A stretch of 33,575 nucleotides of DNA from Diplocarpon mali (Eukaryota > Ascomycota > Leotiomycetes > Helotiales > Drepanopezizaceae), in assembly GCA_024741835.1 (NCBI GenBank), contig JAENRP010000138.1:74598-108172 (forward strand), read 5' to 3'. Shown in pieces: positions 12,189 to 22,708 of this stretch. The notes under the pieces were generated by a model. It saw nothing but the letters and a program-made list of their open reading frames with translations, made no database searches and had not been told where the DNA came from. How positions within the stretch are numbered: position 1 is the first letter of the stretch; each line of letters starts with the position of its first letter. A program made the translations under genes and the position numbers.

Positions 12189-14064
12189 ACGGCAGGAATG
12201 AACGCAGGCGGGGGACGGAGAGATTGTGATGGCGATGCCGTGCAGCGCCGTGGTAGGTTGTACCGTGCCGTGCAGTCGACAAGTAAATTTGATTTCCCCC
12301 AAGCACCTTGCTGACTGGGATGTGTTGGGAGGCGATGATGCGACTGGGGATCCTGAAGAATAATCGAGAGCCCGCTCGCTAAAGACGCTGGGCCGGAGAG
12401 GGAACGGTGTTTACTGCGACCGTGGACTACGGGAAAGGGGTAATCTTCCGAGGGAACGTACATGTATTATTGCACAGCTTCACCCGACGACGGCATGGAA
12501 AGGGGCAGATATCGTATTATTGCGCATGATCAGCATCGCATCGTAGCCCGTCTTCTTCACTTCTTCGCCTGCAACGCTCCAGATCTCTCTTACACAGCAC
12601 TTACATCCGTGAGCGCAAAAGCCTGCCTGGTCTGATGCAGACGGTGAACACTAGGAGCTCGATGGCAACATTGCCTTTTGCGTAGCGCGAACGCTTGCTG
12701 CTATATATCTCCGAGACTATGGGGTCGGGCTGCGACATGGAGATACTGTATCCAGACTGCGATCCCATCCTAAGCTCATCTTTCCATCGCCGCTGNCCCC
12801 CGGCCAAAGCAGCGCAGAGAACAGAGAAGATCGCCTCGCCCAGATTGCAGATGGGCTGGCAGGGCAGCGCATTCGTCGTTCTCACGGAGCACCGTACGCA
12901 TGCAAAAGCCTTCGCTGCGTATGGTTGGAAGATGGAATCCTGGTGTGCAGCAAGCAGGACTGCTGTCCAAGAAGTTCGGACATCCAGGACCTAGCTACTC
13001 TACGCTCGCTACAAAACATTTCTGGCGATGCTTCTGCTGCTGGGCATTGTCATCGATCGGGATGGAGCTATGTATGATCCAGAGTCGTCGAGGGAGTGTC
13101 CATACGTACCCTCCGGCCCAGCTTTGAGGGACGGGATTGGTCTCGACTCTGCCTTGGATGTATCTGTTACCGCCGTGTAGATGCCGACTCGGGGATCATA
13201 TGAAAGAGATTGACAATGTGTAGAGCCTAGGTCAGACGAAGACGCCTTCTGGACCCGGCATGGCAGACATCATTCATCCAGACATGTAGAGTTCAGAGAT
13301 CATGCAAACCGTTCCGAGTACGCCAAACCACACGACACATGAATGCAGTTCACATCTACCTAAGCCAGCTGCAGAGAAGCAAGCTCAGCCTCTGGAATAG
13401 CATCATCCAACAACGTCATCCGGCACGGACCAACGAGTCTCTCTTTGCCTGTCAAACAGTAAACAAAACCTGCCGCAGAGCTCATCCGATCTCCCCCTCG
13501 CGTCCGGCACGTGACAGGGTTTCCGCGATGTTTGGAAAAAGGGGTCCAGTCCCAAGTTCTGGAAAAGGGGCGGCCACTTCTGATGACTAATCCCGAGTGC
13601 GGGGCCGATTGGTGGGCCGGCTGGTCGGAAGACAGGCCTGAGGCCGCACGATCTCGCAGAGAGAAATATGGGGGTGGTGACGAGTGGAGACGCGACGAGG
13701 CAGCAGAGAGAGAGGGAGGAGGAGAGAGAGACACACACATCCACCTTAACACACAGAGGGGAGAGCAGATTCGACAGCTCAACCTCGCCGTCGTCCCAAT
13801 CGCATCGACAACGGTGAGTATCGGTCACGGTTGACTGCTCCCACGAACTTCCCCCGACACCTCCAGGCGGTTTGCTCCCGCAGATCAAACTTCCCAGAAT
13901 CCCAGAATCCCAGACCAGGCTACAGCATTCGGGCCGCCAAAGTCCTATCGATGACCGCAAGCCCCAAAGTCCATCAAACGTACTTACAGCCTCCCCTTGA
14001 CCTGGCTGCCGCTCACCTTTCCCGTCATTGAGCTGCCACCGGCCCAATATTACCTTGACCGCTA

Positions 14065-14226
14065 ATGTTCACCCTGCCCTCCTCTAGCTCACACCACCGA
14101 CCTTGCACCTCCGACCTAATACTTCCATCCTTCAACTCCCACTTCGACGCACTTTTCCAACTTTGATATCCTTCTCCTCCGACACAACTCCCTGATAAAC
14201 AACACATGCAGAGCTCCCGCGCCTGA
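14065..14226 (+). promoter_or_regulatory. Raptor 5' leader with two short upstream ORFs
   Basis: The pyrimidine-rich stretch before the raptor start has an ATG at 14065 opening a 33-codon ORF that stops at 14164-14166. A second ATG at 14206 opens a 6-codon ORF that stops at 14224-14226. Both end before the main ATG at 14249, so reinitiation would be needed if both lie in the mRNA. The transcription start cannot be seen, so their presence in the transcript is an inference. Confidence 0.45.
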
Positions 14227-14248
14227 CAAAGAAGCTGCGGCCTTCGTA

Positions 14249-17200
14249 ATGACGGCTGTGGGGCTTCAGCAGCAGCAGGTGCATCGTCATGACGCGCGAC
14301 AGTCCAGCGCCCCGCTAGGAACTGGACCTCAAAGCTACCGCTCGAGCACGGCGCAGATCCTGCGACAAGAGACACCCATCCAGAATGGCAGCTCTCCTCA
14401 GATGAGCCACCGTCCGGCGGTCAGTAATGAACCCGTGGATCGCAATAGCAACGGCCACCCACCTCCAGATAACGAGCGCAGACAACCCACCCTGAATAGC
14501 AAGGATTCTGCGCCGGAGAGCAGGGAGAACCTACAACGGCGACTTTCCGCGCAAACAAGACCAACCTCGGCGCCGAATGGGCCGGCTCAGCCCTCGCAGG
14601 GACAAACAGAGTTGGAGATCGTTAAGCGTAGACCCAAGCCGCTGCTACAAAGAGCAAAGAGCGATTTCGGACCCAGAGGCGAGGATCAAGACGCCGCAGA
14701 GGAGATAAAAGATTGGGGTGCGCGACATGGGTTTGTGGATCATTATGCCTCGGAGGAATATCTATCCCATTTGGCCAATGTGGGTTGCTCTTTCCATTTA
14801 TCTTGCTCCTTGCGATACCAGTTCAATCTCCATTGTTATCTCTCTCCCTTCTCTCCCTGTACTCCCTGTACTCTCTGAACATCTGAGCCTCAGAGCCAAT
14901 GGTCTTCTCTCATCCCGGCATGGGCGATGCCTGGAACTTTGACTTCAATCAGTGGGCAGATGGTCCCTGCAAACCAAAGTACGCCCGGCAGCCATCAGGA
15001 AAGCAGTTGGGTAGTGTTAGAGAGCACGCCAGGCTACGCGTCCACTCGGAGCTCAGAAAGAAGCATCACAGACTACACCTGATTCTTCCTGCTTGCAAGG
15101 CCCCAGATCGAAAGACTGACAACGAATTCCAGAATTGGTACATGTACTTCACCGACAAGCGCCATGAGACAACTGGTAATCCCAAGACGGGGGACTTCAA
15201 ACTCCAAGACTGGCGGATGAAGGATAGGCTAAAGACGGTGTCCGCGGCGTTGGCGATATGTCTGAATCTCGGAGTAGAGCCACCAGATCAGTTGAAGACG
15301 AACCCTGGCGCAAAGATGGAAGCTTGGCAAGACCCTACAAATCCTCCAACCACCAAGGCCATCGAGGTCATTGGAAAGTCTCTGCAGGCACAATATGAGA
15401 CGCTGGCGATCCGGACGAGATACAAGCAATACCTGGATCCGTCCGTAGAGGAAACAAAGAAATTCACCCAGTCCCTGCGGAGAAACGCAAAGGATGAGAG
15501 GGTACTGTTTCATTACAACGGCCATGGTGTCCCAAAGCCAACCGCGTCTGGGGAGATCTGGGTGTTTAACAAGAACTATACGCAGTACATCCCAGTTTCC
15601 TTGTATGACCTCCAGACCTGGCTTCAAGCTCCTACTTTCTACGTGTGGGATTGCTCGGATGCTGGACATATCCTCAATAACTTTCATCGCTTTGTACAGA
15701 AGCATCTCCAAGAGGAAGCAGAGAGCATGGCCAAGGATCCCAATTACGTCGCTCAAATCTTTGAGCCCTATATTCACTTGGCTGCTTGTGGCGTCAAGGA
15801 GAACCTACCTACCAACCCCCTGTTGCCCGCTGATGTTTTTTCGTGCTGTCTCACTACACCCATCGAGATGGCTCTCTGGTTCTTTGTCCTACAGCATCCA
15901 CTCCCAACCCAAGTCACGCCAGAGAGAGCGAAGAAGCTTCCCGGAAGACTCCAAGAGAGGAGGACCCCGTTGGGAGAGCTGAACTGGATCTTTACTGCGA
16001 TCACCGACACCATTGCCTGGACTACCCTGCCTCGGGAATTATTTCGGAAGTTCTTCCGGCAAGACCTGATGGTTGCAGCGCTGTTCAGGAACTTCCTCTT
16101 GGCCCAGAGAGTCATGTCCGTCTACAACTGCCACCCCCAATCCTACCCGGAGCTTCCAGACACTCACCAACATGCTCTCTGGGAAAGCTGGGACCTCGCA
16201 GTCGAGATGGCTCTGGCGCAACTGCCCGCGTTGGAAGACAGGGAGAGCGGTGTCCGTCCCGACTACGAGTTTCAGAACTCGAGTTTCTTCACGGAGCAAC
16301 TGACTGCATTCGAAGTCTATCTGACGCAAGGCGCTGTCACTCAGAAGGCCCCGGATCAGCTTCCTGTCGTTCTGCAAGTTCTACTGAGCCAGCAACATCG
16401 AGTGCGCGCTTTGATCCTCCTGGGCAAATTCCTCGATATGGGCCCTTGGGCTGTGAATTTGGCTCTGAGTATCGGGATCTTCCCCTATGTGCTGAAGCTG
16501 TTGCAATCTGCGGCGAATGAGTTGAAGCCTGTTATGGTGTTCATCTGGACCCGGGTCTTGGCTGTGGATATCAGTTGCCAGACCGATCTTCTGAAGTAAG
16601 TCCAAGCGTCTACCGAATGCTGTCATGTGACTGGAGTCTAACCGATATTCGTGCTCTAGGGACAGCGGGTACACGTATTTCGCGGATATTCTCAAGCCAA
16701 ATGAAGGACTCCCAGTAGTCGACAGTCTCGAGCACAAGGCCATGTGTGCGTTTATCCTCGCCAGACTGTGTGATGGCTACAAGCAAGGACAAATGGTTTG
16801 TAACCAATCCGAGATCCTCAGCTATTGCTTGGTACATCTCCAAAACAACGAGAATCCCTTGCTTCGACAATGGGCTTGTCTCTGTATCGGTCAGTTGTGG
16901 AAGGATCTCCCAGACGCGAAATGGAGAGGTATCAGAGAGAACGCGCCGTCCAAGCTCGCTCTGCTGGTTCGCGACGTGTGCTGTGAGGTCCGCGCTGCCA
17001 TGCTCTACGCGATGACCACTTTCTTGGGAATCGCCGATCTCACTGACGAGGTAGCCCGGATCGAGGAGAACATCTCGTGGACTGTCATGGAAATAGCAAA
17101 CGATGGAAACGCCATGGTTCGCAAGGAGCTGCTGGTGTACTTCTCCAAGTTCATTCACCGCTATGAGAACAAATTCTTGGTTGCTGCATACGAGCAGCTC

Positions 17201-19172
17201 CTCGAGGAGCGCGAGTATCGACAGTACCCCCCTTCAGATGATGGCAAGGACCACAAGATGGGATTGCACTACGCGAAGAAAGCAGATCGTGACGACGAGG
17301 GTAGAATCAAACCTGCGGCTCACGGCATCGCTTACAATTCGATATTCGCCGCAATATGGAAGCATATCCTCATCATGGCAGTTGACCCCCATCCGGAAGT
17401 TGGCCGAAACGCAACCATCATCGTTGACTATATCCACATCGCTCTCCTGCAGTCGCCTATCGGTGGTCACACTCAGTCACTCTTCGATGATATATCCCGA
17501 CGTGCCGGGAGGGCAGCAGCTCCAAAGCACACTGCGGCTGATACCAGACCCAGCACACCTGCGAGACAAGAGAACTATGCAGCCGCGCCGCCTACGCCAG
17601 GATTGCTCAAGCGCGCCTCCAGCTACTTGTTTACTTCCTTGCCATTCGGTGGTTCTGGCGCTGAAACCTCGCCAGGCGATAGTCTCAGCAACAGGCATGG
17701 TCCAAAATCACCTGGTATGCCCCAGAGGCCGATACACCCACGATCAAGACTCGCGACCGATTTCAATGCGCCGCCAGAACAGAACGAGCCTCCCGCAACC
17801 CCAGGTTTTTACCATGCAGCCAATGAGCCCATGTCTGGAGACTATAAACCTCGCAAGATGTCGCTGGCACCAGCCATCCCACTGGAGAGTACCTTCTTTG
17901 ATTGGTCGATCGAGTATTTCCGTGAGCCTCAGATGAAGCCGAACGAGGCCGAAGAGCCTGGTAGCACCGACTACAACGAACGATTGTGGCGGCGCTCTAG
18001 GAATGAAGCCATTTTGCGTGAGACGCAGCCACAAAAAGAGATTGCCGGAAGCGGCAGGTGGACCTCGCAGGCGGGCTTCTTCAACAATCAGAGCCAACCT
18101 TCTAGGATGGCTTTCCATCAATTTGAGGATCATCTGGCTGTCTCAGATGACCGGGACACCGTTTGCATCTGGGACTGGAAGAAGTCTGGGCGCTTGAACC
18201 GGTTCTCGAATGGCAACCCTGAAGGTTCTAATATCAGCGACTTACAGTTCATCAATGAAGATGACCAGGCATTCTTGCTCACCGGATCTTCGGACGGTGT
18301 CATTCGCATATACCGAAACTACGATTCCGAGAAGAAGATCGAAGTAGCTTCAGCATGGCGCGCTCTGACACACCTTGTTCCGAGCAACGTCAACTCAGGA
18401 ATGGTCTTTGACTGGCAACAAGTCTCCGGCAAGCTTCTAGTAGCAGGTGACGTCAAAGTGATCCGTGTCTGGGCCGCCGCCCCCGAGCTTTGCGTCGTCG
18501 ACATTAACGCTCGCTCCGGCTCCTGCGTCACCTCCCTGACCTCCGACCAGATGACGGGGAACACATTCGTTGCCGGTTTCGGTGACGGCGCCATCCGCGT
18601 TTTTGATGCGAGGGCCAGACCCCAAGAAGCCATGGTCAAGAAGTGGAAGGACGAGAACGGCGGGGTCTGGATCAAGAGCGTACACATGCAGCGTGGTGGG
18701 CAGCGAGAGCTCGTCTCGGCTAGTATAAACGGCATGGTCAAGTTGTGGGACATTCGCATGGATAAATGCCTACGTACGATCAACACGACTGGTGATGGGC
18801 TGAGGACGGCAAGTACGCATGAACATCTGCCCGTCTTTGCTGTGTAAGTCTTCCCCCCTCCCTTCCTTGCCCCCTTTCTCGTGCCCAATGCCAGTACACC
18901 TTCAAGAATAAGTATAGGAATGGACAAATGAAACCAGCTAACAAGATGACAGCGGCACGAGTGCCCACTCGGTCAAAGTTTATAATTTCGAAGGCACCCA
19001 GCTCTCCCGCGTTGAACCGCACTCTAGCTTCCTGCGTGGTACCACCCCCATCTCAGCCACGGCCTTCCATCCACATCGTATGATGCTTGCCTGTGCGGCA
19101 CGGGGTGATACGCATATCAACCTCTTTACGTGTGTGGAGGAAAAGAAGAAGACTGTTGCGAATGAGAACTGA
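14249..19172 (+). CDS. KOG1: Raptor, TORC1 scaffold subunit (KOG1/Mip1)
   Basis: The protein has 1465 aa from exons 14249-14779, 15133-16595, 16660-18843 and 18953-19172. Introns are 353, 64 and 109 bp. The phases agree and the total is a whole number of codons. Residues 1-177 are a disordered Gln/Pro/Ser-rich head. From residue 178 (NWYMYFTDKRHE) comes the raptor-specific caspase-like N-terminal domain, with KTVSAALAICLNLG, QYETLAIRTRYKQ, LFHYNGHGVPKPT near residue 305 and FYVWDCSDAG. HEAT-type helical repeats follow to about residue 870, then a Ser/Pro-rich linker (about 930-1060), then C-terminal WD40 blades from about 1145 to the end (LAVSDDRDTVCIWDW, LLTGSSDGVIRIYRN, FVAGFGDGAIRVFDA, LVSASINGMVKLWDI). 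Known role: raptor binds TOR kinase and recruits TORC1 substrates at the vacuole or lysosome surface. Its length falls within the range for fungal raptors. The last exon completes the final blade and ends TVANEN. Confidence 0.97.
14780..15132 (+). other. Unusually long first intron of raptor (353 bp)
   Basis: The donor is GTGGGT after ..YLSHLAN and the acceptor is TTCCAG before NWYMYF, with a good branch-site match (ACTGAC) about 15 bases upstream of the AG. Splicing keeps phase 0 and rebuilds the conserved raptor junction. The 3' two-thirds of the intron is open in the downstream frame from 14899, so unspliced or internally initiated reading would add 78 residues that do not resemble raptor. 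The other introns in this window are 45-110 bp. Confidence 0.8.
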
Positions 19173-19806
19173 GCCTGTGATGTGGGAAATGGGAGTTTGG
19201 CGTGGGGTGGGGAATGGGAGAAAAGGAGTGGATGGTGTTTTTCCTTCAGTTGGAACGGCCTATTGCATCTGGGTGGGCGGCTTTTGCATTGCGGGCGAGC
19301 TGGGCTAGGCGTCTGGTCTGCTTTGGGCTGATGGAGCGTCGTTCTTGGGTTAGTGCATTGGTGAATGGAACGAAATGGGGTGGGTGGCTTGGTTGGCCTT
19401 GATCTGGTATGCCTACCCTAATCGCCGGTGCAAATGTGGAAGGGCTGGCTGCCTGTAGAACTAAGTAAGTACTTAATGAATAATGTAAAGATGTACAACG
19501 GGAGTATTTGTCTTAACTGGTGCTCCGAGGCCGGGGTGGGAAAGTGATACGGCAAGCTCGTTTAAATGTCAACAAAGTCTCAGCCTCGTCCTGAACGTCG
19601 AATTACCCCGCGAGGCTGAGTGCTCGCTAAGAGAAACTAGGTTGCTAGCGCATTTTCGCCGACAAGACTGATGTTGACCCCACCTCACTCGAGATACGCA
19701 ACCAGCTCCCACCCCCTCAAGACATTCAAGCTGCTTCCTACGTACGCCAATCGCAAACGCGGACGGTCCATTGACGTGCTGAGGAAGAAAATTGCGAGCC
19801 GTAAAC
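19173..19806 (+). promoter_or_regulatory. Raptor 3' end and AspRS promoter/leader
   Basis: This 634-bp gap separates two plus-strand genes. The first half is G/T-rich, with an A/T-rich patch near 19462-19492 (TTAATGAATAATGTAAAG) that could serve the raptor polyadenylation signal. The second half holds two possible upstream ATGs for AspRS: a 17-codon ORF at 19566-19619, and an ORF from 19671 to 19880 that overlaps the AspRS start in another frame. No promoter element is claimed. Confidence 0.5.
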
Positions 19807-21749
19807 ATGGCAGAACCCCCAAAAGACACTGCGGTCCCTGTCAACCCCGCCCTCGCTCCTGGGTCAACCGTACCGGCTGAGAGTTCCAAAGCCGCAGCAG
19901 AAGCAGCCGGCGAGGGCGACGCAGCACCGTCGAAGAAAGGAGCCAAAAAGGCCGAAGCCAAAGCCAAGAAAGAGGCGGAGAAGCTGCGCAAGCAACAGGA
20001 GCGCGAGGCCGCGGCCGCCGCCTCCTCGTCTGCCGCCGCTGAGGACCTCGCGAAGGATAACTACGGCGACGTGCAGTACACGACGCAGATCGCCGCGCCG
20101 CTCACCCATCTGAGGGATCTGGGGGACGGGCACGTCGGCGCGACGGTGAGGGTGCGTGCCTGGATACAGAATGCGCGGATGCAGGGTGCCAAGATGGCCT
20201 TTGTGGAGTTGAGGGAGGAGGGGAACTGGACGGTGCAGGGCGTCGTGGCTGCGACTAGTGCTGCTCCTGGCGCGAAGGGCGAGGGAGAGGTCAGCAAGCA
20301 AATGGTGAAGTGGATCGGGGGCTTGAAGCTGGAGAGTTTTGTGGTGGTCGAGGCGAGCGTGCAGAAGCCGCTTGAGCCGGTCAAGAGCTGCCGGGTGAGT
20401 GGGCTGGAGTTGCACTTGAAGAGGGTTTATCTCGTGGCTGCCGCGCCGGAGATGCTTGGTTTGGGCCTGGGGCCGGCGAGTAGAGCTGTTGGGAGTCTGG
20501 CAGAGGAGGAGAGTGTCGAGGAGAAGGCGCAGGGTACGTTCTCGTCCTCGATATCCTCTCGATCTTTGGAGGAATGGGTGTGAGGATGGCCTGCGGGTGT
20601 GGTGCGGAAATGAGCGAGGCTGACAATCCCAGCTTTGAGCATCACAGAAGGTACACCTATCGCCAGTCTCGCGACGCACCTCAGCAACCCGGCCATGCAT
20701 AAACGCGCGCCTGTCAGCCAAGCCATCGCCGACATTCGCATCGCTGTCGAGGACCTGTTCTGCGACTTCCTGCGCCAGAACCGCTTCAAGAAGTTCCATC
20801 CTCCGAGCCTGATTGGGGCCGCGTCCGAGGGCGGAGCCAATGTCTTCAGACTGCCGTACTTTGGCGAGGAGGCATATCTTGCCCAGAGTCCCCAGTTCTA
20901 CAAGCAGTTCGAGATTGCGGGGGGTAGAAAAAGGGTTTACTGCGTCGGGCCCGTGTTTCGGGCGGAGAATTCGAATACGCCCAGACATATGACCGAGGTG
21001 AGTCCCTCCCGTGCCCAGATCCATACACAAGAAATCAGATCTCGGCAGCAAGCAGGACTGATCGCAGATAGTTCATCGGCCTCGATCTCGAGATGGAAAT
21101 CGAAGAGCACTACCACGAAGTCTTGCACATGCTCGAACGCGTCTTCCTCTACATATTCAACGGGCTCACGACCCACTACCGCTCTGAGATCGAACTCGTC
21201 CGGTCCGTGTACCCTTCCGACGAGTTCCTGCTCCCGGAACCGGGTAAAGAGGTCCGCCTTACTTTCGCCGAAGGCCAAGCCCTGCTCCGCTCCGAAGGCC
21301 CGGCCGAGTTCGCCAATGTCACTGACGACGACGACATGTCGACGGCGCAGGAGAAAGCCCTAGGTGCCCTGGTGCGCAAGAAGTTCCACACGGATTTCTA
21401 CGTCCTGGATAAGTTCCCCATCGACGCTCGCCCCTTCTACGCCATGCCTGACCCGGAGAACCCGAAAGTGACCAACGCGTATGATTTCATGATGCGCGGC
21501 CAGGAGATCCTGTCTGGAGGCCAGCGCCTGCACTTGCCGAGCGAGCTGGAGGCGACGATTCGGAGCAAGGGCCTTGATCCGACCCAGCCGGGCCTCAAGG
21601 AGTATGTGGATGTGTTCAAGAGCGTGGGTGTGCCGCCGCATGGGGGCGGGGGTATCGGACTCGATAGGGTGGTTGCGTGGTACCTGAATCTGCCTAGCGT
21701 GCACCTGGTCTGTGACTACCCCAGGACGCCGAAGAGGTTAAGTCCCTAG
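19807..21749 (+). CDS. DPS1: Aspartyl-tRNA synthetase, cytosolic
   Basis: The protein has 589 aa from exons 19807-20533, 20633-20997 and 21072-21749, with introns of 99 and 74 bp. It joins Asp to tRNA-Asp in the cytosol using ATP. The start ATG sits in AAACATGGC; the open frame extends a few codons upstream but without another ATG. Residues about 40-70 form a Lys/Ala/Glu-rich tRNA-binding extension usual in eukaryotic AspRS. The OB-fold anticodon-binding domain lies about residues 110-235 (VRVRAWIQNARMQGAKMAFVELRE). The class II core follows: KKFHPPSLIGAASEGGANVF, YLAQSPQFYKQ, motif 2 FRAENSNTPRHMTE near residue 351, FYVLDKFP, GQEILSGGQRLH, and motif 3 GGGGIGLDRVVAWYL near residue 556. It ends in PRTPKRLSP, typical of the family. 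The segment before motif 1 (HLSNPAMHKRAPVSQAIADIR) differs from the NRVLDLRT-type sequence I recall in the yeast enzyme; I take it as lineage variation, not damage. Confidence 0.97.
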
Positions 21750-22323
21750 ACTGACTGGCTGGCCCGGGCCGGGAGGATATCGAGATGTTGTGGGCTGGGC
21801 TGGTGATGATGGGGCTGGCTGATTGCTGGGGATGGCAGACGCCCTGGTTGGAATTTAGCAGAGCAAATGAGAATCATGTGAATCATGAGATGAAATCAAA
21901 TCAGGACCATGTGCGAAACAGATGAACAGACCAAGGTTTACTTGTCGACTCAATCACCTCTTACCCTGATCGTCCATGCCGTTCAAGATGCTGGATATTC
22001 GAGACTGGGCACCAGGTCCTCGAGAAGTGGGAGCAACAGCTCCGCCTGACGCCGACACAGAGACAGAAGACGAAACAAGAACGAGGGGAAAGACAGCCGG
22101 CCCAGCGTCTCCCACCGCGAGCCGGCGGCCCTCCGCTCTCCCCCCGCCGTGCCCGTCACTGGCGCACCTCAGGTGCCGGGCTCAGAGTGACTCCTCACGC
22201 CTCGCCCCCCACGCGACGAGCGCCGTAGCCGCGGAGACCTCTGAGCACGGGGGGCGTGTGAAGAAGGGTTGGTATCGTAGTTTGTTACTGTGGTGATGAT
22301 TCTATGTACTTGTTTTCTCCATT

Positions 22324-22359
22324 GGAGAGAGAGGGAGAGGGAGAGGGGGAGAGAGAGAC
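22324..22359. repeat. GAGAGG purine microsatellite
   Basis: A 36-bp GA/GAGGGA tract, purine-pure on the plus strand apart from its edges. Confidence 0.85.
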
Positions 22360-22522
22360 GGTTCAGATACGCAAGCGTGATCTCGGTGCGAGTGTGCGGC
22401 GTTGTATCGTCGTATCTTGTCCGAGAGCCGCTGCGGCGCAATCCCGGGCCTGGATGGGGGACCGGTCGTGGGTGGGAAGGGGGCCAGGTCCTGCTCTGGC
22501 CGGGAGAGCTGTAGAGTGAGGG

Positions 22523-22550
22523 GTGCGTGTGCGTGTGCGCGTGCGCGTGC
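22523..22550. repeat. GTGCGT alternating purine-pyrimidine tract
   Basis: A near-perfect alternation of G/C and T/G (GTGCGTGTGCGTGTGCGCG and onward). Sequences of this kind can adopt Z-DNA; whether it matters here is unknown. Confidence 0.8.
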
Positions 22551-22660
22551 TTGGGGTGTTGTTGACGGTCCTCTTAAGCGAGCGAGCTGGCTGGGTGTGT
22601 GTTTCTCGTGTGGGGAGCTAGCGAGTGTGGAGCCGTGCGGGGGTTCCTGAGCTGAGTCTC

Positions 22661-22708
22661 AAACATACATATATACATATATATATATACATACACATAT
22701 ATATATAC
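22661..22708. repeat. TATA/CATA microsatellite
   Basis: A run of TATATA with CATACA interruptions. On the minus strand it would be translated as a Tyr/Ile/Val run at the end of the candidate orphan gene, so that gene's true 3' end (stop or further intron) is unclear here. Confidence 0.85.

Larger units (their letters stand above)
11926..14248. promoter_or_regulatory. Shared 2.3-kb region between divergent Kelch and raptor genes
   Basis: The Kelch gene (minus) and raptor (plus) start from opposite ends of this region, so it should hold both promoters and 5' leaders. It contains a run of ten or so G near 12030, a CGCCGT hexamer tract at 12155-12188, an undetermined base at 12796, a purine-rich GAGA/GGAGGA tract near 13700-13740, and a pyrimidine-rich leader from about 14060. 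No ORF here is recognisable. The longest (13403-14047 and 11900-12463 on the minus strand) look like chance frames; the second overlaps the Kelch start codon in another frame. No specific transcription-factor site is claimed. Confidence 0.6.
21750..22689. other. Intergenic region with several microsatellites
   Basis: This follows the AspRS stop and should contain its 3' UTR. A plus-strand frame of 106 codons (21976-22296) has no recognisable domain and biased Arg/Pro/Ser content, so I do not call it. Simple repeats dominate the right half: a GAGAGG tract (22324-22359), alternating GTGCGT/GCGTGC (22523-22550) and TATA/CATA (22661-22708). Confidence 0.5.

Noticed and set aside
14899..15132. Treating the open frame before NWYMYF as a raptor coding exon
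   Set aside because: It cannot be joined in frame to exon 1 without an unsupported splice, does not resemble raptor, and a strong branch site and CAG precede the conserved segment.
15843..16520. 225-codon alternative plus frame inside raptor
   Set aside because: The conserved raptor reading frame covers the same bases; this is a shifted frame with no family signal.
19864..21051. 395-codon minus-strand frame opposite AspRS
   Set aside because: It is fully antisense to AspRS exons and introns. The composition is Arg/His/Leu-rich as expected from the complement of a GC-rich gene, and there is no domain.
21976..22296. 106-codon ORF after AspRS
   Set aside because: Biased composition, no domain, no splice pattern; could be real but I cannot support it.
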